Below are positions 36,480-47,131 of a stretch of 64,000 nt of DNA, one piece after another. The stretch comes from Ailanthus altissimus (lineage: Eukaryota; Streptophyta; Magnoliopsida; Sapindales; Simaroubaceae). Made by a program: the position numbers and the translations under genes. A model generated the notes under the pieces. It had not been told where the DNA came from, made no database searches, and saw only the letters and a list, made by a program, of their open reading frames with translations. Numbering within the stretch: position 1 is the first letter of the stretch; every line of letters starts with the position of its first letter. The stretch spans positions 30,660,501 to 30,724,500 of the forward strand of contig OX327690.1 in the NCBI GenBank assembly GCA_946807835.1, written 5' to 3'.

Positions 36480-37535
36480 GATGAACAATATTGTATTTGA
36501 AAACTCTAAAGTTGAAACTTTACAAAAATTACTTTAATCTCCTTGAAGTTGGCTCAAATTTGTGAAAAAAGCATCGTCTTTCTACAAGAAAAAATATTTA
36601 GATACTAAAGTCAGTTCGTGTTAAAAAAAGTATTATGTTTAAGAGTGCTTTAAACAAGAGAATCTATGTTTTTATATATTTTATTTTATTTTAAATTTGA
36701 TCAGAACTGAATGAATAATAAATCAAGGGTGTATGTATATTTATAGTGCATAAAATATTAATTCATGTTGAATTATAAATTTCAATCCTTATTTACTTAT
36801 GGTTTAATTAAATATAAATAAATTAAAAATATTAATCTATTTCATAATTATTAACCAAAAAAAAATTAAGTGAGATTTCTCTATTTGTAAGAAATTATTT
36901 ATACAAAAAAATAATTTATTTATTTAAATTTAAAATAAGATTCAAAGTTTAATTTTTTTTTCACCTCTGTATAACTTACACAACTCGTTGTGGGACCACA
37001 GGTTAATTGGTTCGGCTAAATTTGAATCTAAGTCTTACTAACTACTCACGAGCTCTCTTAAAAAAGAGAGTGGATTGCTAGACAGCAAATTCAAAGCTAT
37101 TAGTGATGAATTCCCTATTTTCTATTTTCCATTTCATACACATAATAGTACCAGCAGAATTTCCATTTCATACACATAATAGCAAAGCTTTTAAAGTAAC
37201 TAAATTAAATATTTCCATTCACCTATATTACGATCTGAAGACAAAATTCTTAAGAACTATTGAAAAAGTGTAAAAATAAATATATCGGCAGGTTTTTCGA
37301 TTGATATGAGCCTTTTTGGTGGAATAGCAAAGGATTGTGCAGAAGGTGCTGAAGAATTCATAAGGTCAAAGAGAAGCATTCATTAAAAAGTAAAAGAATA
37401 CAAAACATGTTTTCCTATATTTAAAAAGTGCAAAAGTATAAATTAATGAAGTTTAGTTGGATGCAAATTTTGGGATACAATCTGGCAAGCTTAAATTTAC
37501 TCAACATGAATCCACCACCATGAAATGTGAAACTC
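36480..37535. other. AT-rich intergenic sequence
   Basis: No gene seen. A 22-bp direct repeat (TTCCATTTCATACACATAAT plus AG) lies at 37127-37148 and 37161-37182. Confidence 0.5.
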
Positions 37536-37680
37536 CACCATTAAATATGAAGCTTTATGCAATGAACATGAATCTACAACATTGACAATGAAGCTTCAAG
37601 CGTTAATTTGAAATATTAAACTTGAATTTTTAAGCATTGAACATGAAAGCACCATCAATAAACATGAAACTACTACTAAA
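37536..37680. repeat. Outlying piece of the ATTAAACATGAAAC degenerate array
   Basis: Several imperfect units (CCACCATTAAATATGAAGC, GCATTGAACATGAAAGC, CAATAAACATGAAACTAC) of the same type as the large array at 42932-45680 occur here. Confidence 0.6.
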
Positions 37681-37744
37681 AAAAAGGCTTTTGGTGATAA
37701 ATTTTTTACTCTATCACAAATTCATGACAGAATCTTATCGGTGA
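37681..37744. other. Possible DNA-transposon (CACTA-like) subterminal sequence
   Basis: ACTACTACTAAAAAAAAGG, followed by GTGATAAATTTTTTACTCTA and TCACAAATTCATGAC, resembles a CACTA terminus and its subterminal repeats. Related words (CTATCACAAATTTGTAATTG, CGCGAATTTGTGATA) lie on the other side of the next unit, at about 39796-39925. The opposite terminus was not found. Confidence 0.3.
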
Positions 37745-39778
37745 TGTCGGATCTTAGGCACATGAGTGTATGCATATACAATTGTATTTATTACCTAACG
37801 CAACGGAAATATAAATTTTACAATAAACATAATTAATAAATATATTAATCACATTAATATATTAGAAATGTTATAGAGAACTCACCATAACGTGTAACAT
37901 TATACATTTTTTTTTTCGGAGTTCGCATGGAGACTAACTCGTGTGCAGTTCTAGTCATCAACTCAATGGGCTTGGTGAGCTAGAACAACAGCTCTATATT
38001 CAGCCTGTGATTAACTCTTAATCCTCAAAATGGTCGGGAGTGAATTTATATCATTTTTTTCAAAAGAATAAGAAATTGAGAGTTTAGAGCAATTCATAAT
38101 TGCTCTAATTGGAAACATAAAAAAAAATAAAACAATTTCATTTTCTTCTTCTTCTTCTTTCTTCCTTCCTTCTCTTCTCCCTCCATTTCTTCTCTTCTCA
38201 TTCCTCTCGGCTGTTTGGCCAAATCTTTTTCTTCTTCTCTCTTTCTTTTTCTTTATATATATATATATAATATAAATAATAATATTATAATATATATTAT
38301 ATAATATAAAAGGGAGAGAGAGAATAATTATTTAACAATTAAATAATCATAGTGTGTAATGACCATTTTACTCCTCATGAATAGTTACCAAGTTTATCTT
38401 TAGTGGGTTTCATCAAATTTCACACTTGGATAAACTCAACTGAGGGTCCACAATACGCTACGTGTCCTAATATAATTAGTAAATAACAATTATTAACTAA
38501 TTATTGTATTTAACACTTAAATACAGACATGCACGCATTCTTGTGGTAATGTTGAATATTGCTGAATTAAACAATTTAATTCGGCACGTTGTCCCAGTGC
38601 ACAACGAGTACACTCCATATCGCAAAACTCCCTAGGTCTTATGCCTGATTCGTCAAATGAAACTATTCTATGAGTCTGTGAGCAATGCCCCACGCACATG
38701 TCACAGATGCACAAATCAGCGCGTTGAACTATACAAGCTGAGGTTACAATGCATACGTATAGTCCTTCTGTCATGATATCCTGGATGTGCGGGGATATAG
38801 ATTATTACCGTTAAATTCCCATGTGCTCATCCATGTCCTATCTCTAGACTTGTATCTCAATGAACAAAATGAATAATATGGTAAATGAGTTTGCACATAT
38901 TGTTCAACCCTGACCGAACTCTTTTTCAGGATGATTGCTTGTGGCCACAAGACTTTTTGAGATACAGTCTCGAAGCATCTGGATATCAAATTCCATATTA
39001 GAGCTGACGGATCCCATATCTGTAGACACCGGACTCCATAAGCATCGGACCATACCCAACGACACCCAGCGATCACACCATGAAAGGTTTGTGACATGCG
39101 TGGAATCAAAGTATGATGGATCACTTACAAGCCCACCATGGCACTCACTTACAAGCCCACCACGTATACTACTCAATTCGAGAGGACCCTCCGTTGACGG
39201 CTTATATTGGGTATCTATCGGAGGCTCTCGTGAGTCTGTCCTATATCTAGTCCTAACTGAATACCCATATGTCAATACGAGCTCTAAGCTCACAGTCGGT
39301 CAGGAACGACCATCTATATCCGATAGATACGACATATGCTGATCTATATATAAAAGTATCCACCGACAGACCTGCATCGACAGAAATAGATCAGGGACAA
39401 TTATTCGAGAACATACTTGCGTAACTTGTATTTTCTGGCACCTGATTGCAACTCTTGCAACTATGTAGTTACTAGTATATTCTCAAGTCTATGTCTCATT
39501 ACAGATAAGGCTCCAACTCTTGGATCTGCTGAGTATTATAACCAGCAAATACTTAATTGTGCTAACATTTAGCAATTATATGTCTCAATGTGGCTAACTA
39601 TGAGCCCTTATCTAAACTCTTTAGATTTGATTCGAACTCCTTCAGATTTACAATGTCTGTATCGTTACATGCATAATACTATATAAATGGGTATTAGCGA
39701 TTTAATGAGAATATACACTTGTATAAATATACAAGTATATGTACATTTAGAGATGGCACGTAAGCACCGACCCTAACA
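37745..39778 (-). repeat. Putative 2.0-kb LTR-like unit
   Basis: The unit begins TGTCGGATC and ends CCCTAACA. On the minus strand it begins TGTTAGGGTCGG and ends CCGACA, giving TG...CA ends. It carries a CT-rich tract (38147-38260) like that of the solo LTR at 27083-28487 and a GC-richer block of 38520-39420. Open frames there (up to 135 codons) resemble no protein. No matching target duplication is visible (GGTGA left, AACCT right), so the boundaries or identity may be wrong. Confidence 0.35.
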
Positions 39779-40614
39779 AACCTATCAAAGCACTTTTAGC
39801 TATCACAAATTTGTAATTGAATGCATTATGATGAAAATTATCATTTATCAATAAAATTTTATAATATGTAACAAGGGATTGTAATAAAAACAATCAAAAA
39901 ACATTATCGCGAATTTGTGATAAAAAATTTAAAAATATGAATTTCGGACAACTCAAAAACAATGTGTTTTGAGAAAAAAAATTTAAAAATATATATTAAA
40001 ACAACATAATTTGATTAGAAAATAAAGTAATTATCAAAAAAAATTTTAAAAATATAAAATTTCCCTCCCCTAAACGTCACCATTTTGGGGTTAAAGAAAA
40101 CCCAAAATGGCAATGTTTTGAGGATAAAAAAAAAATTTAGAAAAGGTAATGTTGAAATGGAAGTCGAAAAAATTTCAAGATTAAGTCTCCAAACAAATCC
40201 TAACCTCTCCAATCCCAATCTAAACATACCCAAGCAAGTTCAATGTCTAGAACAACAGTAGAGAGATTTCGGCAGCTACCCGAGTGGTACAAGGCGTTCA
40301 ACAATGGCAATGAATAGATTAGGCATCAATACTCATTCCCTACGGGATTTCTTCGTATTTGCTTTCTCTGCATTTACTTTTTAAATTCATTGTTATTAAT
40401 TTGAGAAGAATTTGTTAGTTAGGGTTTTACGCATATGAACGCGGGTTTGAAAATGGTTTTGTGCATTTATTAATGCTTCAGGAGAGATTAGGAGATTAGG
40501 CCTAGAGATTGGGTTTGTAGTAGATTGTTGTATGATTGTTGCTGGAGAACTTTATTGAATTGGATCCACCGAGTGAGCTTAATTAGAGTGTTGTAGGCCA
40601 TCACTGCAACCTTA
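39779..40614. other. Unassigned sequence, partly exon-like
   Basis: After the CACTA-like words there is a short open frame at 40242-40316 (+, 24 codons, starting MSRTTVERFRQLPEWYKAF) with exon-like composition. Another exon-like patch lies at about 41045-41210. I do not recognise either. They may be pieces of a real or decayed gene interrupted by the Copia fragment between them. Confidence 0.3.
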
Positions 40615-41045
40615 AATCTGGAATTGGAGCAATTAAATGTCAAAACAACCTTCTTATATGGAGATCTTGATGAGGAGATTTACAAGAGTCAGCCTCAAAA
40701 GTTTAAAACATAAAGGTTTAAAACATAAAGGAAAGAAGATTGAGTTTATTTATTGCAAAAAAAAAAATTTATGACCTCAAACAATCTCTTAGATAATAAT
40801 ATAAAAGATTTGATATCTTTATATTACAGAATGGTTTCAGTAAGAGTATTCATGATAGTTACGTATATTTCAAGAGTTTGAATTAAAATGAAGCTATCTA
40901 CTTATTATTGTATGTGGATGATATGCTTGTTGCATGTCATTATAGAGCTGAAAAGAAGACTGTGTGATGAGTTTGATGTAAAAGATTTTGGAGCAGTTTG
41001 GAATAGAGATTCTAAGAGAAAGGTATGGATTATCTAGGGATTGAT
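40615..41045 (+). pseudogene. Copia reverse-transcriptase fragment
   Basis: Translation with stops gives LEQLNVKTTFLYGDLDEEIY, then LLQKKIYDLKQSLR and AIYLLLYVDDMLVAC. This is the Copia RT core with an intact YVDD. It is followed by a scrap of the region after it (VKDFGA). No LTRs are attached. It is shorter and more decayed than the copies at 7875 and 31060. Confidence 0.85.
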
Positions 41046-41735
41046 CTTAGATGCGCTGTTAGATCTCTGCGAAACTTCCAATTTCCAGAGAAAGATTGCC
41101 TGCTGCCGCTCATATCGAAGTTCCTCAGCTACTACATCGTTGTAGCTTCCACCGCCGCCAAACTCCCTCATGTCACCCACTTCTTACCCGCCATTTCGTT
41201 GTAATCCAATTCATTAACTTCTTATTCATAGATCACATCTAGGGAAATTAGTTGTAATCCTTGAATTGTCTAATTAAAATTGAAATGTGTGCAAATTTGA
41301 ATTGAAGGTGTTTGTTCAATATCCGCGTCATAATTGATCTGCAATCGCTAATCATTTGTGTCCGGTTTTATATATTGGAATTAATGTAGGATTTTTTTTC
41401 CATTGTGCAATTTTAGATATTGAAAATCTTGAAGCATATGAGCGTAAAAGGGCTTAGTGTGGTATACTGTTATATCTTTTTTCTTCTGCTAAGCTGCTGG
41501 CGTGTTGGTTGCCGCAGCCTGCTAGGCCGCTAGAGTTTCATATAAACATGAAAGTGCTTTATTGAATTTGTTGCAGTAATGTGCAATTATTCTGCATTAT
41601 TTATGAGCTTTTCATTAATGATACGGCCGTGAAACTTGCTCCTTTTTATATGACCTGCATCAAATGGGACTGTGCAGCTCTATTAGCTCTCTCGTTGGGC
41701 CAACTTAAAACATTAAACGTTAAACTTGAAACTCC

Positions 41736-42121
41736 TGTTGGGGATTAAACCCTAAATCGCTTACAAAAAAAAAAAAAGCAATAAAAATAACAAAAAAATA
41801 ATAACAAAGCATAAAAGAAAAAATACGCATAAAATTTAGTGGTTCAAACCCGTAACTTAGAGCTACATCAACTATCTTTGTAATCGTTCACCATGATGAG
41901 AAAGAGTTATGAGAGATACAATTAATACTTGCCTTTACACCATCTTTTATAAAAGCACACAAATATTCATATAAAATCCTAGTAAGAAATCAATCAAGGT
42001 ACTACTTTTTATTGAGAAATAAATTAAAGTATCATCTTTTTATTAATTTTCTTTCCTAGTAAAAAATAAATTAGGACAAATATAAATGAGATAATTAATT
42101 AAACTTTATAAATATCTAACA
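41736..42121 (-). repeat. LTR of the truncated Copia remnant
   Basis: On the minus strand it runs TGTTAGATATTTATAAAG to TTTAATCCCCAACA, with TG...CA ends and a polypurine-like tract directly before it. Confidence 0.7.
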
Positions 42122-42931
42122 ATCTCCCATTTAAAAATTAATTTATTTCAATTTACTCCTTTACAATAACAATCACTCATTTATTTTTAAGAGAGAAGTC
42201 TCCGATTGAAGTTGTACATAGCATCAATTTCTCAATTATGACGATCTTTGTTAATATATCGACCGAGTTTTTATTTTCATGAATCTTTTCAATTACTAAA
42301 ATTTTATCTTTCAAAACTGATCCTATATATGAAATAAGACCTAAATGTGTTTTGTCCTACTATGATAAATAGGATTTTTGGCTAAGTGAATAATTCTATG
42401 ACAGTCGCAATGCAACACATTGTTTTCATGTGTTTTAATCAATTCCTTTCTAAAGGCCTATAACTAAATCATCTCTTTACTAGCTTCCATTACTTTATTA
42501 TATTCTACTTCTATACTTAAAAGAGCAATAATTTTTTACAGCTTTAAAACCCAATTGATTATTGCACCATCCAATGTAAAAAAATATACAAATATACAAT
42601 AATATTTTTTCTACCATCTATATCACTAACCATATCAGCATCTACATAACCTTGTAGATAAGTATGACTTTATAAAAACACAAGGCTGAGTTTGTAATTC
42701 CTCTTAGATGCCCAAAAGTTTATTTCACAACTTTTCAACGTTATTTTTCTAAATTACTCATATATCTACTCATAACTCTCACTACATGTGTTAGGTATGA
42801 TTCTATGCTCATCACCACATATATATATAAGATTACCAATAGTAAAAACATAAAGTACTTTGCCCATGTGTGCTTGCTCTACTCTAATTAGGATGATTGA
42901 TTAGACTTCATAAATATCTAACAACTTTAAA
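41736..42931 (-). mobile_element. Truncated Copia remnant (3' LTR plus RNase H)
   Basis: A 386-bp LTR (41736-42121 on +, TGTTGGGG...ATCTAACA) is followed by a polypurine-like tract (AAATGGGAG on the minus strand). The minus strand then reads the RNase H end: VMSRYMSN, GYVDADM-like, a CDC/NPIYHSRTKHI-like segment and MLCTTSIGD-like tail, with stops. At about 42880-42931 the sequence matches the outer end of the LTR again (TAAATATCTAACA), so most of the element has been lost between a partial 5' LTR and RNase H. The flanks on both sides are the ATTAAACATGAAAC array (ACTCC left, ACTTT right, a weak target duplication). Confidence 0.7.
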
Positions 42932-43124
42932 TGTTAAATGTTTAACCACAACCATTAACATAAGGATTTACGCATTAAACATTAACCACCACTATTAACC
43001 ATACTCTAATTAGGATGATTGATTAGACTTCATAAATATCTAACAACTTTAAATGTTAAATGTTTAACCACAACCATTAACATAAGGATTTACGCATTAA
43101 ACATTAACCACCACTATTAACCAT
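42881..43124. repeat. 122-bp tandem duplication
   Basis: Two essentially identical units (42881-43002 and 43003-43124), starting ACTCTAATTAGGATGATTGA. Each unit contains the outer end of the Copia LTR and the start of the degenerate array, so the duplication happened after the Copia insertion. Confidence 0.9.
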
Positions 43125-43390
43125 AAAACTTCAAACGTAATTTGAAATCACTAATAAACATGAAACTTTAAAAATTAATAAGAGAACATCATCATTAGAT
43201 ATGAAACCATCATCTTTAAATATGAACCTTTATGCGTTAAATCTAAACCACCACCGCTAATTAAACATAAAACATCAAGAGTTAAAAACTTGAAATCACT
43301 AACAAATAGAAAACTTTAAGCTTTAACATGAAATTTAAGAATTAAATATGAATCCATCAACATTAAATATTAAATATTAAACATTAATGT

Positions 43391-45009
43391 GAAACCACCA
43401 CTGTTAAATTTGAAATCCAGCACCATAAAATTTGAGATGTTAAGGATTAATAAACTTGAAACTCAAAGCATTAAAGCTTAAATCACCACCATTAAATATG
43501 AAAGTTTATTATTAAACATGATTAAATCATCATTAAACATGAAACTCCACGAATAAATATGTAACTTTATGCTTGAATATTCAAACTCTTAACATTAAAA
43601 ATGAAGTTTTAAGCATTATTTTGAATATATTAAATGAATAACGATATACTTTCTAAATGTGAAACCACCACTGTTAATTTTGAAATCCAACGCCATAAAA
43701 CTTGAGATGTTAAGGATTAATAAACTTAAAACTTGAAGCATTAAAGCTTAAATCACTACTATTAAATATGAAAGTTTATTATTAAACATGATTAAATCAT
43801 CATTAAACATGAAACTCCACGAATAAATATGTAACTTTATGCTTGAATATTCAAACTCTTAACATTAAAAATGAAATTTTAAGCATTATTTTGAATATAT
43901 TAAATGAATAACGATATACTTTCTAAATGTGAAACCACCACTGTTAATTTTGAAATCCAACGCCATAAAACTTGAGATGTTAAGGATTAATAAACTTGAA
44001 ACTTGAAGCATTAAAGCTTAAATCACTACTATTAAATATGAAAGTTTATTATTAAACATGATTAAATCATCATTAGACATGAAACTCCACGAATAAATAT
44101 GTAACTTTATGCTTGAATATTCAAACTCTTAACATTAAAAATGAAATTTTAAGCATTATTTTGAATATATTAAATGAATAACGATATACTTTCTAAATGT
44201 GAAACCACCACTGTTAATTTTGAAATCCAACGCCATAAAACTTGAGATGTTAAGGATTAATAAACTTGAAACTTGAAGCATTAAAGCTTAAATCACCACT
44301 ATTAAATATGAAAGTTTATTATTAAACATGATTAAATCATCATTAAACATAAAACTCCACGAATAAATATGTAACTTTATGCTTGAATATTCAAACTCTT
44401 AACATTAAAAATGAAATTTTAAGCATTATTTTGAATATATTAAATGAATAACGATATACTTTCTAAATGTGAAACCACCACTGTTAATTTTGAAATCCAA
44501 CGCCATAAAACTTGAGATGTTAAGGATTAATAAACTTGAAACTTGAAGCATTAAAGCTTAAATCACCACTATTAAATATGAAAGTTTATTATTAAACATG
44601 ATTAAATCATCATTAAACATGAAACTCCACGAATAAATATGTAACTTTATGCTTGAATATTCAAACTCTTAACATTAAAAATGAAATTTTAAGCATTATT
44701 TTGAATATATTAAATGAATAACGATATACTTTCTAAATGTGAAACCACCACTGTTAATTTTGAAATCCAACGCCATAAAACTTGAGATGTTAAGGATTAA
44801 TAAACTTGAAACTTAAAGCATTAAAGCTTAAATCACCACTATTAAATATGAAAGTTTATTATTAAACATGATGAAATCATCATTAAACATGAAACTCCAC
44901 GAATAAATATGTAACTTTATACTTGAATATTCAAACTCTTAACATTAAAAATGAAGTTTTAAGCATTATTTTAAAATATTAAATGAATAACGATATACTT
45001 TCTAAATGA
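43391..45009. repeat. 270-bp tandem repeat, six copies
   Basis: Unit starts (GAAACCACCACTGTTAA) lie at about 43391, 43661, 43931, 44201, 44471 and 44741, at exact 270-bp spacing; the last copy is 269 bp. Copies 2-5 are almost identical, while copies 1 and 6 are more diverged at the outer ends, as expected for unequal crossing-over. Each unit is itself composed of the roughly 20-bp degenerate units. Confidence 0.96.
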
Positions 45010-45055
45010 TATGTTAATTTTTTTTTTCATTCTCATTAAATGGTGAAATGATGTA

Positions 45056-45129
45056 ATGAGTAATTACTTAACACCTCAATTTAAAATATAAAATTTAGGA
45101 TATTATTTAAGAAGTGTTTCATTACTCAT
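45056..45129. repeat. Small MITE-like inverted repeat
   Basis: The perfect terminal inverted word ATGAGTAAT...ATTACTCAT spans 74 bp at the right edge of the 270-bp array. It shares the GAGTAAT end with the larger MITE downstream. Too short to classify. Confidence 0.4.
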
Positions 45130-45359
45130 ATTAAATATGAACTTAGAAACTACAACTATTAGTGTGAAACCATCACCATTGAACAAGAAAATTTAAGTAT
45201 TAAATTTAAATCGCCACCATTAAACATGACACATAAAACATTAAAAACTTCAAATTACTAATAAATAAGAAACTCTAACAATTAAAAATGAAAAGAAATC
45301 ATGTTTTTAAAACATAAAATGTCAACCATTAACGTGAAACCACAACCACTAAATTTAAA

Positions 45360-45552
45360 AGAGTAATGTTATACTTCTCGTATGTTATCCTAAATTTTTT
45401 ATTATAAAATGAATATATCAAATAATTATTAAATAGTTAAATTATATAATTTTAAAATTATTTGTTACACAATATTATTATCTGATGATTGTTTAATATA
45501 TTATTTAAAATAAAAAATTTAGAATAATATTTAAAAAATATAACAATGTTCT
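45360..45552. mobile_element. MITE with about 44-bp terminal inverted repeats
   Basis: The left end, AGAGTAATGTTATACTTC to CTAAATTTTTTATT, is an imperfect inverted copy of the right end (AATAAAAAATTTAG to ATAACAATGTTCT). It is flanked by CTAAATTTA on the left and CTAAACTTG on the right, similar to a 9-bp target duplication. This suggests a Mutator-like non-autonomous element, inserted in the degenerate array. Confidence 0.75.
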
Positions 45553-45689
45553 AAACTTGAAACCACTATCAGTAAACTTAGAAAATTAAGCATTAAACTT
45601 GAAACTTCAAATGTTGAAGGTTAAACAACTTGCATTAAACAAGAAAGTTTGCCATTAAAATATGATTCAACCACCGGAAAAAGTCCCAC

Positions 45690-46750
45690 CTTCAAATAGT
45701 ATTCAAGTGTTTTAAGAAGGGCTTATTTTGTTTTTAACCAAAAGCACTTTTTATATCATTTCATACTTCTATTTATTTATTTAAAATTTAATCTTATTTT
45801 TGGTTTGATGTATGTTATAACTTCAGTTGATAAAAATTCAGAACATTAGAACAAATCATGTAAAGAAAGAATGCCAAAATGTGGTGGGATTTTGTGGTAT
45901 TGCTTGCATTGACTATGAATGAGTGGTGAAGGCATGTGACTATGAAGGTGGAAAGGATCACGATATTGGCTGGATTGCAAAAGCTAGTTGGCTTATCCCA
46001 ACACATGAATTAATAATGTCTCCTTTTTTTTATTATTTTCCCACAAATAAACACAAGAAAATAAAAAATATGAATGTGAAGAAATTGGAGACATAGTGCC
46101 TGCCTCAAATGACACTATTTCTATCTTATTTTTAGTTACATTACATCACAAGAATTAGTAAGAAATTTGGGATTTGGGGGGCAAATTAATTTTGTTAATG
46201 AAAAGCATATCCATCTAGGACTATTGATCTCCAATTTATTGATATTCAATTGAAATATTAGGGGTTTGCATCAAATTTAATTTTATTCATCAAATATATA
46301 AAAATAAATTATGATTGTTTCTCATGAAAAAAAATATATATTTAATTTTATATAATAATTGATAATTGTAATGCCATATTATAATTTATTATATATATAT
46401 TTTTTAAAATAAAATATTTAAATCCTTAAAATTTGACTTAACCCTTTTATTTTTAAAATTACTTTAAAAAATTCTTTTCAAAGACAACCATTAATATTAT
46501 CATATTAAAAAAAATTATAATATAAATTATCATAATATTATTTTATTCAAAGGAGCACCTATAAAAACTTGTGACAATGATAAAAAAAATTAATGGAAAA
46601 GAATGTTTTTAAATAATTTTAAAAATAGCATGAAATTGTTTTTTTAAATCAAATTTTAGAATCTAAATATCCTTTTTCCTTTTAAAAACTATCAATTTGG
46701 TCAAAGAAATTGAAGAGCAAAATTACCAAAATATACCAGAAAAAGCAAAA
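45690..46750. other. AT-rich intergenic sequence upstream of MO25
   Basis: No gene recognised. A 63-codon minus-strand frame at 45815-46006 has no family resemblance. The region from about 46750 to 47131 becomes GC-richer and is the likely promoter and 5' UTR of MO25. Confidence 0.5.
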
Positions 46751-47131
46751 AGATGTTCTTCTCCTTGATTATCGATCCACATAGTAACTACAGAAGACGA
46801 AGCTCCAACTACTTAAAGAGCGTAACACCGAAAGCAAAACCCTTTTGACTCGTTTAACAAAAACGACACTGCATCGAACGCAGCTCTGGAAATTAATTAA
46901 CCTAATCGAATTCAAAATCTCAAATCCAACGCCAGAAATTCGAAATCAAAGCGGGGCTGAAACCCTAACTAGAGGACGCGTGGGAGAGGAGGAGGTGAAA
47001 AGATAGGAATCTGCGCATCGAAGCCGAAGGCTGAGGCATTCGAAGCCTCGGCGGTTCGGCTGTCGTCCCGGCGGCTCTCTAACCCGGCCGGTTCAATTTG
47101 CATTGACGAATCGAAGTCTCCGGACACGAAA

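Larger units (their letters stand above)
42932..45685. repeat. Degenerate short-unit array (ATTAAACATGAAAC type)
   Basis: The region is largely made of imperfect repeats of about 20 bp, alternating forms such as CATTAAACATGAAACT and AAATATGAAACCACCACC. The 122-bp and 270-bp larger units were built within it. Related units occur at 37536-37680 and just left of 41736. No open reading frame crosses it. Confidence 0.75.

Noticed and set aside
38517..39342. Open frames up to 135 codons on both strands
   Set aside because: They lie in a GC-richer block of an LTR-like unit, overlap one another and resemble no protein.
37745..39778. Confident solo LTR call
   Set aside because: The flanking 5-mers (GGTGA and AACCT) do not match, so it is kept only as a low-confidence repeat.
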